Positions 52,413-60,403 of a DNA stretch of 64,000 bases are shown here, one piece after another. Position 1 is the first letter of the stretch. The number at the start of each line of letters is the position of its first letter. The DNA comes from Pedobacter frigoris (GTDB lineage: Bacteria; Bacteroidota; Bacteroidia; Sphingobacteriales; Sphingobacteriaceae). Both the position numbers and the translations under genes were made by a program. Where the stretch lies: contig NZ_SWBQ01000003.1 in the NCBI RefSeq assembly GCF_005116445.1, forward strand, positions 186,001-250,000. The letters run 5' to 3'. Under the pieces are notes generated by a model, which had not been told where the DNA came from, ran no database searches, and saw only the letters and a program-made list of their open reading frames with translations.

Positions 52413-53010
52413 TCTCCAGATTTGTCATCCAGTCTTCAAACATTCCCTGCTCTATTTTAACAATCAATTCAGCATATTTTTCCCAATCAGGAGAGAAATC
52501 TTTTAGCTGATTGAGCATTTCTTCCAAATGCCCCTCTTCTTCCAGGATAATAGATTTGACATTTACTTTGCTTTTTGCAGCGGTAAGTACGTCCTGATAA
52601 ATCGGGTATAGCTCATCTGCGCGTACTTCAATGGCATAGGTCACAAACAGATAGGCAGCAAATTTCAGTTCATATCCGCTTAGATTAAATTCTTGTTTGA
52701 GGTAACGGCATACCGCAACATCAAGCGCATTTAAATAGAACTTGGTTTGATTAGGTGTCAGCAATTCATCATTAGTGTATGTCTTGCAAAGGCTGCCCTG
52801 TGCCAGCTTATCCAATTGCTTTTTCAGATAATAAGCGTGACGATGCTCTTCCGCAGCGTGTTTTAGAATAATCAGGTTTACGTTTTCTTTATGTTCAGAT
52901 GCTGAAATCTTCTTTGCTCCTGCATTTTCCATGTAAGAAAGGGTGTTCAGCCATTTGGCATGTAAGGTATTGTCGTTTACTATGTTTTCTAAGATCGGCT
53001 TGATGTTCAT
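52384..53010 (-). CDS. uncharacterised ferritin-like diiron protein
   Basis: A 208-residue, largely helical protein without a signal peptide. I do not recognise a named family. It shows the spacing of a four-helix diiron site: Glu28 (SYMENAGAK), Glu55-x-x-His58 (KHAAEEHRHAYYLKK), Glu128 (TYAIEVRADELYPIY) and Glu158-x-x-His161 (ILEEEGHLEEMLNQL), each on a separate predicted helix. This is the arrangement of ferritin-like oxidases and oxygenases, so a cytoplasmic iron- and oxygen-dependent enzyme is inferred. It lies downstream of bioA on the same strand, with a REP-like palindrome in the gap. Its end overlaps pdeM. The alternative is an iron- or peroxide-handling protein with no link to biotin. 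Confidence 0.75.
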   Translation of the reverse strand: MNIKPILENIVNDNTLHAKWLNTLSYMENAGAKKISASEHKENVNLIILKHAAEEHRHAYYLKKQLDKLAQGSLCKTYTNDELLTPNQTKFYLNALDVAVCRYLKQEFNLSGYELKFAAYLFVTYAIEVRADELYPIYQDVLTAAKSKVNVKSIILEEEGHLEEMLNQLKDFSPDWEKYAELIVKIEQGMFEDWMTNLEIKLQLPSLA

Positions 53011-53046
53011 TTAGTTGCTATTGTTAATTCTTTTTTACTTTAACCT

Positions 53047-53088
53047 GTTTGCTATACGTCACCTCGTGTTTGCTATCCGTCATCTCGA
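53047..53088. repeat. 21-bp tandem direct repeat flanking REP copy 2
   Basis: Units 53047-53067 and 53068-53088 (GTTTGCTATxCGTCAxCTCG core) match at about 18 of 21 positions. The second unit includes the outer arm of the palindrome at 53079-53160, so the arm has been duplicated once. Confidence 0.75.
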
Positions 53089-53160
53089 ACGAATGTGAGA
53101 GATCTCTTGTTCGGCCTATTTCAAGAGATCTCTCCTCGCTACGCTTCCCTCGAGATGACA
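53079..53160. repeat. REP-like palindromic intergenic repeat, copy 2
   Basis: Outer arms GTCATCTCGA (53079-53088) and TCGAGATGAC (53150-53159), and inner 12-base arms at 53098-53109 and 53122-53133. The plan is the same as copy 1 at 21669-21775. It fills most of the gap between the bioA gene and the ferritin-like gene. Confidence 0.8.
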
Positions 53161-53242
53161 AAATATAAATCTTCGGGATGACGAACATAGATCCTCGATA
53201 AGACGAAACAAAAAACAGACGAAGATAGGTGAATAACGGTCT

Positions 53243-54511
53243 TTATATATCATTCAATGCTTCAGTTATAGTTTGGTAAATATACATCAGATCCTCATCA
53301 TTGATAATATATGGAGGTAAAATGTAGATTATATTGCCTAAAGGCCTTAAAATGATCCCTTTTCCCAGAAAAAATAAATACAGTTTATTTCTGAGTTCAC
53401 TCAGGTAAGAACTGTCAGTACCTGTCTCCCATTCCATTACCAGGATAGTTCCAAGTTGCCTTACGTCTTTTAATTTTGGATGCCCGCTAATCTGTTGCGC
53501 AAATTCTTTATGTCTTGCTGTAATCCTTTGAATGTTGGGCAATGTCTCCGGACTGAGTAAAATATCAAGACTCGCTAACGATGCCGTACATGCAATAGGA
53601 TTGGCAGTAAATGAATGGCCGTGATACAAAGTTTTGAGTTTGTCATCGCTTAGGAAAGCATCGAATATCTTTTGGTTGCAGGTAGTAACCCCTAGTGGCA
53701 TCGTACCGCCGGTCAGTCCTTTAGAAAGGCAAAATATATCGGGCTTTGTACTTAAAGCTTCACATGAAAAGTATTTGCCGGTACGGCCAAAGCCTGTCAT
53801 TACTTCATCTGCAATCGTGAGTATGCCGTGCTGCTGACAAGTTTCAATTAGCTGATCCAGGTATTGAGCTTCATACATCAGCATACCTCCTGCTCCAAGT
53901 ACCATCGGTTCAAAGATAAAGCAGGCCACTTCGTTGGATAAGTAATTGATCTTTGCTTTCAGCTGGGCTATATTTTGCTCATTGGGAAGGTCAATGAACT
54001 CCACATCAAAAAGCAGGGCATTAAACGGATTGGTAAAAATACTCCGTCCGCTGACTGACATCGCGCCAAATGTATCCCCATGATAAGCATCTTTAAAAGC
54101 GATGATTTTACTGCGGGATTGCTTGCTCGTATTGACCCAATACTGAAGGCACATTTTCAGAGCTACCTCTACCGCTGTAGAACCATTGTCCGTATAAAAT
54201 ACCTTTTGCTGATCTCCAGGAAGTAAGGGCAATAACCTTTCTGCAAGTTGCACTGCAGGCTCATGGGTAAATCCGGCAAAAATAACATGTTCAAGAGTCT
54301 TCAGCTGTGCGGAAACCTTTTCTGCAATGTGCGGATGTGCATGTCCGTGGATATTTACCCACCAGCTCGAAACTGCATCTATGTATCTATTACCTTCTTC
54401 ATCAAATAAATAAGCGCCCTCCCCCTTCACTATCGGGATATGTGGCAATGCATTCTTCATTTGTGTATAGGGATGCCAGATCACCTTCTGGTCCCGCTCG
54501 GTTAAGCTCAT
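53243..54511 (-). CDS. bioA: adenosylmethionine-8-amino-7-oxononanoate aminotransferase
   Basis: BioA uses S-adenosylmethionine as amino donor to convert 8-amino-7-oxononanoate to 7,8-diaminononanoate in biotin synthesis. The 422-residue PLP enzyme has IWHPYTQMKNALPHIPIVKG, YIDAVSSWWVNIHGHAHPHI, FYTDNGSTAVEVALKMCLQY, AFKDAYHGDTFGAMSVSG, ADEVMTGFGRTGKYFSCEAL (Asp at about 235) and the PLP lysine in CLSKGLTGGTMPLGVTT (Lys at about 264). WHPYTQM and SSWW distinguish it from other class III aminotransferases. No bioB, bioD or bioF is in the window. Its ATG overlaps the NUDIX stop by four bases. Confidence 0.96.
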   Translation of the reverse strand: MSLTERDQKVIWHPYTQMKNALPHIPIVKGEGAYLFDEEGNRYIDAVSSWWVNIHGHAHPHIAEKVSAQLKTLEHVIFAGFTHEPAVQLAERLLPLLPGDQQKVFYTDNGSTAVEVALKMCLQYWVNTSKQSRSKIIAFKDAYHGDTFGAMSVSGRSIFTNPFNALLFDVEFIDLPNEQNIAQLKAKINYLSNEVACFIFEPMVLGAGGMLMYEAQYLDQLIETCQQHGILTIADEVMTGFGRTGKYFSCEALSTKPDIFCLSKGLTGGTMPLGVTTCNQKIFDAFLSDDKLKTLYHGHSFTANPIACTASLASLDILLSPETLPNIQRITARHKEFAQQISGHPKLKDVRQLGTILVMEWETGTDSSYLSELRNKLYLFFLGKGIILRPLGNIIYILPPYIINDEDLMYIYQTITEALNDI

Positions 54512-54948
54512 TTGCTGTATTGTTTAAGTAAGATTTCTATAACCCGCTGATCGGTTCTAAAGGTAACATGGTCAATTGACAAAGCTTTCATTGGAATCCA
54601 TCTGAATGACTGCAATGTACCCTCTTCAAAGTCAAATGCTGTTGTTTTGAAATTAAGTAATAAAGGATGAACCTCTTTTACCAGGTAATATATACTTAGG
54701 ATTTGGCTATCATTGAAGGATGATTGTTCGTAAAAATCGGTGGTATAGATGTGATCAAGTACTTCGATCTCGCAATCACATTCCTCCATAAACTCCCGCT
54801 TAAGTGCATCAGCTAGCCCCTCTCCAAGCTCTAATCCGCCACCCGGAAACTTGGTAAAAATCCTGCCACCCGATTGTTCATCACTGATCAGCACTTCCTG
54901 ATTGTCGTTTATTAAGATACCGTAGACCCTAACATTAAAATAGCTCAT
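54508..54948 (-). CDS. NUDIX hydrolase
   Basis: A 146-residue cytoplasmic protein with a complete Nudix box at about residues 36-60 (GGGLELGEGLADALKREFME followed by EC), including the REFMEE catalytic glutamates. The short beta-sheet opening MSYFNVRVYGILINDNQEVL is typical. The substrate, some nucleoside diphosphate derivative, cannot be told. Its ATG overlaps the CDF stop codon (ATGA), and its stop overlaps the bioA ATG in the same way, so the three genes are translationally coupled. Confidence 0.93.
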   Translation of the reverse strand: MSYFNVRVYGILINDNQEVLISDEQSGGRIFTKFPGGGLELGEGLADALKREFMEECDCEIEVLDHIYTTDFYEQSSFNDSQILSIYYLVKEVHPLLLNFKTTAFDFEEGTLQSFRWIPMKALSIDHVTFRTDQRVIEILLKQYSK

Positions 54949-55922
54949 TGATCAAAGTGTTTTTGGTTTTTAGTTGCATTCTCTATTGTCCACTCAATTT
55001 CGGCTCTAAAAGGCTCTTGCCTTACGTGACATTCTTTCATTTTGCAGTAATTACAGCAAGCTGGCAGGCAGGGATCTGCATGTATAAAAAGCTCTGTTTT
55101 ATGGTGCGCTTCCCCGTTGATGAGTTTATCTATCGCAGATATTTCATAATGAACCTGGTTGAGGTCGAAATAATAAGGCAATGTAAAATGACAATCTATA
55201 TGCAAATCTGCACCATATTGCTGTGCGCGAAGGTTATGTACGTCGATCCAGGGATCTTTCCTATTGTGCTGCAGAATAGCTATGATGTCTTTGACCAGGT
55301 CAATATTACTTTCATCCATCAGTCCACCCACCGAGCGACGTGTTAGCTTATAGCCGTTGTAAATTATATAAATACCTAATAAGATAGATATTACGCCATC
55401 CAGCCAGTATATTTCCGTGAGTTTAATCAATATCACCCCCACAACCAGACCTGCGCTGGTAACGGCGTCTGTGAGCAAATGCTTACCATCTGCTTCCAGC
55501 GTAATAGATCTATGTTTTTTACCTGCATTGATAAGATAGTATCCCACTATCATATTGACAAAACCAGTAACCCCGATAATTGCCGCGCCTTCAAAAAGAT
55601 TAGTGATTTGCTTTGGATAAATCAGGTCATACCCGGATTTAAAAATGATGATTAAACCTGCTATGGTGATCAGAGTTCCTTCTAAAAAGGCAGAAAAGAA
55701 CTCAACTTTACCATGACCATAGGGATGATTCTCATCTTTGGGCATGGTGGTAAGATAGATGCTATAAAATGCAAAACCACTGGCCAGTACATTTACAATA
55801 CTCTCTGCAGCATCTGTAAGTATGGCGTTGGATTGGGTAATGAAATAAGCTACAAACTTTGCCAGCATGAGCAATATGCTGATGCATAATGCAAGGAGGA
55901 TCGCTTTCTTCTTAGGTTGCAA
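54945..55922 (-). CDS. cation diffusion facilitator (CDF) family metal transporter
   Basis: A 325-residue inner-membrane exporter for divalent metals. The frame opens with TTG at 55922; no ATG precedes the first membrane helix, so TTG is the probable start. Helices include LLALCISILLMLAKFVAYFI, with the metal motifs NAILTDAAESIVNVLASG (helix 2) and LEADGKHLLTDAVTSAGLVV (helix 5, HxxxD). ENHPYGHGKVEFFSAFLEG is the CDF hallmark. The C-terminal cytoplasmic domain has HIDCHFTLPYYFDLNQVHYE, and a Cys/His-rich tail (HADPCLPACCNYCKMKECHV) may bind additional metal. Zinc, iron or manganese is possible. Confidence 0.93.
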   Translation of the reverse strand: MQPKKKAILLALCISILLMLAKFVAYFITQSNAILTDAAESIVNVLASGFAFYSIYLTTMPKDENHPYGHGKVEFFSAFLEGTLITIAGLIIIFKSGYDLIYPKQITNLFEGAAIIGVTGFVNMIVGYYLINAGKKHRSITLEADGKHLLTDAVTSAGLVVGVILIKLTEIYWLDGVISILLGIYIIYNGYKLTRRSVGGLMDESNIDLVKDIIAILQHNRKDPWIDVHNLRAQQYGADLHIDCHFTLPYYFDLNQVHYEISAIDKLINGEAHHKTELFIHADPCLPACCNYCKMKECHVRQEPFRAEIEWTIENATKNQKHFDQ

Positions 55923-56011
55923 ATTGAACTGGTTTAGCGCTCAAAAATACATTTTAACCATTGAATTATATGAAAAAGTATTTTTTTTAGTTTATAATTC
56001 AGTCAGGTTCA

Positions 56012-56019
56012 TATATTTG
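56012..56019 (+). promoter_or_regulatory. -7 promoter element of the aminotransferase gene
   Basis: TATATTTG fits TAnnTTTG and sits 47 bases before the ATG at 56059. It overlaps the start of the 22-bp tandem repeat at 56015-56058. A -33 element is not obvious. Confidence 0.5.
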
Positions 56020-56058
56020 CGTTCGCACAAAATTTTATTTGCCTTCGCACAAAATATT
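56015..56058 (+). repeat. 22-bp tandem direct repeat directly before an ATG
   Basis: Two adjoining 22-base units (56015-56036 and 56037-56058) share ATTTGCxTTCGCACAAAAT and differ at three positions. The second ends exactly at the start codon of the aminotransferase gene. The repeat spans the promoter's 3' end and the whole leader. Confidence 0.85.
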
Positions 56059-57252
56059 ATGACATTTTTATCCAAAAGAATCAACAACCTATCTGAATCA
56101 CAGACCATTAAAATGGCTAAGTTAGGGAGAGAGCTATCCGCAAAAGGAATAGACGTTATTAACCTGAGTTTCGGTGAGCCGGACTTTTTTACGCCTGAAT
56201 TTGTAAAGGAAGCAGCCAAGAAGGCCGTAGACGATAATTTTTCTTACTACACGCCTGTTTCAGGATATCCTGAATTGCGTAAAGCCGTGGCAGAAAAGTT
56301 GTTGAGAGAAAATGGATTAACTTATAGCTTTGATCAGATTGTTGTATCTACAGGAGCAAAACAATCACTTGCCAATGCAGTGATGTGCCTGGTAGATCCA
56401 GGAGATGAAGTAATTGTTCCTACACCTTACTGGGTATCTTATTCTGAGATGATCAAACTTGGAGAGGGCGAAACAGTATTTATCAATGCTACCGTTGAGA
56501 ATAACTTTAAAATCACCGGAGCACAACTTGAAGCTGCAATCACACCTAAAACCAAACTTTTCATGTTTTCTTCTCCATGCAATCCGACAGGATCTGTATA
56601 CAGTAGAGAAGAATTAGCCGATCTTGTTGCGGTATTTGAGAAGTATCCAAACATTTATATCATCTCTGATGAGATCTATGAGCACATCAACTTTGTTGGC
56701 AAACATGCTTCTATAGCTGAGTTTGACTCGATTAAAGACAGAGTGATCCTGATCAACGGTTTCTCTAAATCATATGCGATGACTGGATGGAGAGTTGGTT
56801 ACATGGCTGCAAATAAAGAAATTGCAAACGCATGTGACAAACTACAAGGCCAGATTACTTCTGGTACTTCTTCAATTGCCCAGCGCGCAGCTTTAGCAGC
56901 TTATCAAGGTGGATTGGAATCGGTAAATGAAATGGTTGCAGAGTTCAAAAAACGCAGAGATATTGTACACGCTTTGTTGACTGAAATACCAGGTGTTAAA
57001 GTAAACCTTCCTGACGGAGCGTTCTATTTCTTCCCGGAAGTTAAAGCTTACTTTGGAAAGAAAAATGGCGATCAGGTGATCGGCAATGCAGAAGATCTTT
57101 GTCTATTCTTATTGAATGAGGCACATGTATCTACTGTTACAGGTGAAGCTTTTGGAAATGAGGATTGTATCCGTATTTCTTACGCAGCCTCTGAAGATCA
57201 ATTAAGAGAAGCAGTTCTGAGAATCAAAAATGCATTGGCTAAATTAAGCTAA
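56059..57252 (+). CDS. class I PLP-dependent aminotransferase (aspartate aminotransferase type)
   Basis: The ATG at 56059 starts MTFLSKRINNLSESQTIKMA; an in-frame extension further upstream would cross the promoter. The 397-residue enzyme has INLSFGEPDFFTPEFVKEAA, YYTPVSGYPELRKAVAEKL, VSTGAKQSLANAVMCLVDPG, PTPYWVSYSEMIKL, SPCNPTGSVYSREEL, IISDEIYEHINF and the PLP lysine in LINGFSKSYAMTGWRVGYMA (Lys at about 237). This is the thermophile-type AspB subgroup, which transaminates aspartate and sometimes aromatic substrates or prephenate. A single gene closed by a strong terminator. Confidence 0.95.
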   Translation: MTFLSKRINNLSESQTIKMAKLGRELSAKGIDVINLSFGEPDFFTPEFVKEAAKKAVDDNFSYYTPVSGYPELRKAVAEKLLRENGLTYSFDQIVVSTGAKQSLANAVMCLVDPGDEVIVPTPYWVSYSEMIKLGEGETVFINATVENNFKITGAQLEAAITPKTKLFMFSSPCNPTGSVYSREELADLVAVFEKYPNIYIISDEIYEHINFVGKHASIAEFDSIKDRVILINGFSKSYAMTGWRVGYMAANKEIANACDKLQGQITSGTSSIAQRAALAAYQGGLESVNEMVAEFKKRRDIVHALLTEIPGVKVNLPDGAFYFFPEVKAYFGKKNGDQVIGNAEDLCLFLLNEAHVSTVTGEAFGNEDCIRISYAASEDQLREAVLRIKNALAKLS

Positions 57253-57270
57253 CTGCTGTTTAACCTTTAA

Positions 57271-57309
57271 AACAACAAAGCCGGCTGATGATCAGCCGGC
57301 TTTGTTGTT
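57271..57309. terminator. bidirectional intrinsic terminator
   Basis: A near-perfect 19-base stem (57271-57289 with 57291-57309) with GCCGGCTGAT core and A/T-rich ends (AACAACAAAG and CTTTGTTGTT). It lies between the convergent aminotransferase (ends 57252) and VOC gene (ends 57310). Confidence 0.9.
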
Positions 57310-57735
57310 TTATGCCTGTGCATTGTGACTGATCATCCACTGGATGCCAAATTTATCTTTGAAGCTACCAAAATAGTCGCCCCAAAACATATCTTCCATA
57401 GGCATCTCTACATTCCCGCCAGATGAAAGTCCGTTAAACAGACGATCGGCCTCTTCCCTGCTGTCTAGACTGAGACTGATATACATATTATTCCCCTCTA
57501 CAAATACGTGTCCGGCTGAAGGTAAACAGTCGGATGCCATCAGCGTTGTATGCTCACTGATTGGTAATGATACGTGCATTACCCTATTCTTTTCATTTTC
57601 TGGAATCTGGTCTGAACCCGGAACATCACCCATTTTTTGCAAAAAAGTGAATTCTCCACCAAAAATGGACTTGTAAAAATTAAAAGCTTCCTCGGCCTTG
57701 CCGTCGAAGTTTAGGTATGGATGTGCTTTAGTCAT
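57310..57735 (-). CDS. VOC family protein (PhnB/glyoxalase-like)
   Basis: A 141-residue cytoplasmic protein of the vicinal oxygen chelate fold: HPYLNFDGKAEEAFNFYKSI, FGGEFTFLQKMGDVPGSDQI, VMHVSLPISEHTTLMASDCL, ADRLFNGLSSGGNVEMPMED and MFWGDYFGSFKDKFGIQWMI. This is the PhnB-like subgroup, with FWG and FGIQWMI as hallmarks. Members are often annotated as 3-demethylubiquinone methyltransferase-like, but the function of this subgroup is generally unproven. A single gene. Confidence 0.92.
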   Translation of the reverse strand: MTKAHPYLNFDGKAEEAFNFYKSIFGGEFTFLQKMGDVPGSDQIPENEKNRVMHVSLPISEHTTLMASDCLPSAGHVFVEGNNMYISLSLDSREEADRLFNGLSSGGNVEMPMEDMFWGDYFGSFKDKFGIQWMISHNAQA

Positions 57736-57872
57736 ATTTTATGTTACTAATTATAAGACCAAGTTAAACAAGAAAATCTACGTCTCAGAGGTGCAGATGC
57801 GACAAAATATAGGCGGTTTTAGCCATCCCCATTTTAACTATTCAATAAAAAGAAGATAAATATTCGCCTACT

Positions 57873-57891
57873 ATTTGGATTAAGTCTAAAT
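57873..57891 (+). promoter_or_regulatory. 19-bp imperfect dyad over the siderophore operon promoter (candidate operator)
   Basis: ATTTGGATTAAGTCTAAAT is a 19-base interrupted dyad (7 of 9 half-site bases complementary around a central A). It covers the -33 element and the spacer of the promoter, where a repressor would block polymerase. It resembles the ATTTAGATT-type dyads found before iron genes in this phylum. The regulator (Fur or another iron repressor) is inferred, not shown. Confidence 0.5.
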
Positions 57892-57904
57892 AGATCTATA
57901 TTTG
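57874..57904 (+). promoter_or_regulatory. promoter of the TonB receptor/DUF4374/PepSY operon
   Basis: -33 TTTG (57874-57877) and -7 TATATTTG (57897-57904) with 19-base spacing match the Bacteroidota housekeeping consensus at every defined position. The leader from the expected start to the ATG at 57987 is about 75 bases. Confidence 0.75.
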
Positions 57905-57917
57905 CGTCATAAAAAAA

Positions 57918-57963
57918 GCCACACGGTTCGGACCCGTGTGGCAAAACCGGGAAAACCCGGGTT
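57918..57963 (+). ncRNA. structured two-hairpin 5' leader of the siderophore-type operon
   Basis: Hairpin 1: arms 57918-57926 and 57934-57942, nine perfect GC-rich pairs with a seven-base loop. Hairpin 2: arms 57945-57951 and 57956-57963 with an AAAA loop and one bulged G. Both lie between promoter and start codon. I see no match to a riboswitch class I know, and there is no T-run for termination. The role could be translation control or message stability. Confidence 0.55.
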
Positions 57964-57986
57964 ACCTTTAATCGTAGTTAAAAGTC

Positions 57987-60374
57987 ATGCAAATTAAGAA
58001 TTTTTTGCTATTAGGCATATTATGTGCCAACGTATTTTTTTCAAAAGCTCAAACAGAGCAAGCCAACCTTAGTGGAAGGCTCATCAGCAGTGCAGGCGAA
58101 CCAATTCCTGCTGCATCCGTAAAACTCCAAAATTCAAGACATGGAGCCATTTCTGATCAGAACGGATACTATAAAATCAGCAATGTAAAACCTGCAAGCT
58201 ACATTTTACAGGTAAATGCTATTGGCTTCAAATTGCAAAAAAAAGAAATCAAACTTCTTGCAGGTGAAAATGGCAGTGTAAACTTTACGCTTACAGAAAG
58301 CACTGAGCAAATGGAGACTGTAACTGTATTGGGCCGCACAAAAGCTCAGGAGGTAAACAGGCAGGCTTTTAATGTGACAGCGATAGATGCGACCAAACTG
58401 TACAATACGACCCTTGATATCTCCAGCGCCCTGGACAGGGTTGCGGGTGTACGAGTGAGAGAATCTGGTGGTGTGGGTTCTAATTTCAATTTGTCCTTAA
58501 ATGGTTTCTCGGGGCGACATGTACGGTTCTTTATTGACGGCATCCCGATGGATAATATGGGATCGTCTTTTCAAATCAATAACATTCCGATCAATGTGGC
58601 GGAGCGCGTAGAGGTTTATAAAGGCGTGGTACCGATGTGGTTGGGTTCTGATGCCTTAGGTGGGGCGGTGAACATCGTGACTGGCGACAAACACCGGAAT
58701 TATCTTGACGCATCTTATTCCTATGGTTCATTTAACACGCACCGTAGCGTTATTAACACCGCTGTTACCTCAAAATCTGGCCTTACTCTACAGTTAAGCG
58801 CTTTCCAGAATTACTCAGACAACAATTACAAAATCCAGATTGAACAATTACTTCAGAACAATATGGCAGCAGATAAAAAGTCTGCTACAGTTAGGAGATT
58901 TCATGATGTTTATCATAATGAAACTTTAATAGCCAATGTAGGTATAGTGGGTAAATCCTGGGCTGATAATTTATTACTGGGTGTTACGCTGGGGCAGAAT
59001 TACAAGGAAATGCAGAATGCCGCCACACCGATTGCGGTGTATGGACAATTGCACAGGCGTGGAAATATTGTAATGCCCTCACTAAAATATAAAAAGGTAG
59101 ACTTAATTCCTGGTTTAGATGTCACCCTAAACGCCAATTATAACCTTGGGTATGAGACAACAATAGACACTGCTAAAGCAGATTATGATTGGGACGGAAT
59201 CCGTGATGGAAAACCATCAATGGGAGAAAATGAAAACGGCCAGCACCGAAATTATTGGAACAACAATGGTTTGGCTACGGCGATGGTCAGCTATAAACTT
59301 GGTAAAAACCACGGGTTAGCGATAAACAACGTGTTTTCTACCTTTGATAGAAAACAAAAGGATTTGCTTTTTCCTGATTTGGACGCAAAGAATACTCCAA
59401 AGAAAATGGATAAAAATGTGCTCGGACTAGGATATTCATACAATGTAGACAATAAATGGAGTCTGAATATTTTTGGTAAGCATATTCTCCTGAGAAGTGT
59501 TGTCAATGGTGAAAACAATAAAGAATCCAATTATAAAATTGGATATGGTACAGCCCTGGCTTACTACGTTAAACCAGATCTTCAGATTCGTGGTTCTTAT
59601 GAACTTGCTAATCGAATCCCGGAAGCTAACGAAGTTTTTGGCAACCTGGAAAATTTTCAGGGTAACCCATCGCTAAAACCCGAAAAAAGTAACAACCTTA
59701 ATTTAGGGATCATTTATGGATTTAAAATAAATGAAATTAACCGTTTTTCCATCACTGCTAATGCGATTTACAGGAATGCGAGTGACTATATCTATACCCA
59801 CATAGTTGGAGGGACAGGTCCAAGGAGAGAATGGTCAACGTCCAGCAATCGCCAAGGTGTACGCACCACAGGCTTCGATGGCGAAATAAGATACTCTTAT
59901 AAAAATTGGTTGAGCGCAGGAGGTACTATAACCTATCAAAAGACGAAAAACCTGCAAAAGCATGACTGGGATCCCAATACCGGAAAATACTCTGAAGCAA
60001 TAAGTTGGGCTTATCTGGATCAAATGCCAAATATCCCATACTTTTTTGGTAACGCGGATGTATCTGCTTCTTTCAAAAATGCATTTGGCAAAGGCAACAA
60101 CCTCACCGTTGGCTATAACATGTTGTTTGTAGACCGCTTCTGGCTGGACTGGCCAAGTTTCGGTAATCCCACGGAAGAGGATAAATATTCTACAGCGGTA
60201 CAGCTTACCCACGATGTGAATTTTGTCTACAGCATGAAAAATGGCAAGTATAACATATCTCTGGAAGCACGGAATATCGCGGATAAACCTGTATTTGACA
60301 ATTTTGCCCTGCAAAAGCCTGGTCGCGGATTCTATCTGAATTTCAGATACTTCATTAATAAGTCACAACGATAA
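57987..60374 (+). CDS. TonB-dependent receptor, siderophore-type (Xus-like)
   Basis: A 795-residue outer-membrane receptor with a signal peptide (MQIKNFLLLGILCANVFFSKAQ) and a CarboxypepD_reg-like domain (about 27-105: ANLSGRLISSAGEPIPAASV). The plug (about 115-230) carries VTVLGRTKAQEVNRQAF, LDRVAGVRVRESGGVGSNFN, LNGFSGRHVRFFIDGIPMDN and VPMWLGSDALGGAVNIVTGD. The barrel has NRIPEANEVFGNLENFQGNP and ends GFYLNFRYFIN. It is followed by DUF4374, PepSY and DUF4198 genes, like the Bacteroides XusABC xenosiderophore system as I recall it. Iron chelate import is therefore likely; the exact chelate is unknown. Confidence 0.93.
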   Translation: MQIKNFLLLGILCANVFFSKAQTEQANLSGRLISSAGEPIPAASVKLQNSRHGAISDQNGYYKISNVKPASYILQVNAIGFKLQKKEIKLLAGENGSVNFTLTESTEQMETVTVLGRTKAQEVNRQAFNVTAIDATKLYNTTLDISSALDRVAGVRVRESGGVGSNFNLSLNGFSGRHVRFFIDGIPMDNMGSSFQINNIPINVAERVEVYKGVVPMWLGSDALGGAVNIVTGDKHRNYLDASYSYGSFNTHRSVINTAVTSKSGLTLQLSAFQNYSDNNYKIQIEQLLQNNMAADKKSATVRRFHDVYHNETLIANVGIVGKSWADNLLLGVTLGQNYKEMQNAATPIAVYGQLHRRGNIVMPSLKYKKVDLIPGLDVTLNANYNLGYETTIDTAKADYDWDGIRDGKPSMGENENGQHRNYWNNNGLATAMVSYKLGKNHGLAINNVFSTFDRKQKDLLFPDLDAKNTPKKMDKNVLGLGYSYNVDNKWSLNIFGKHILLRSVVNGENNKESNYKIGYGTALAYYVKPDLQIRGSYELANRIPEANEVFGNLENFQGNPSLKPEKSNNLNLGIIYGFKINEINRFSITANAIYRNASDYIYTHIVGGTGPRREWSTSSNRQGVRTTGFDGEIRYSYKNWLSAGGTITYQKTKNLQKHDWDPNTGKYSEAISWAYLDQMPNIPYFFGNADVSASFKNAFGKGNNLTVGYNMLFVDRFWLDWPSFGNPTEEDKYSTAVQLTHDVNFVYSMKNGKYNISLEARNIADKPVFDNFALQKPGRGFYLNFRYFINKSQR

Positions 60375-60403
60375 TCATAATAATAATTCTTAAAAAAATC
60401 AAT

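Noticed and set aside
57918..57942. T-arm-like hairpin with GGTTCGGACC, considered as part of a tRNA
   Set aside because: No acceptor, D or anticodon arm can be built around it, the loop base expected to be A is G, and it sits in the leader of a protein-coding operon.
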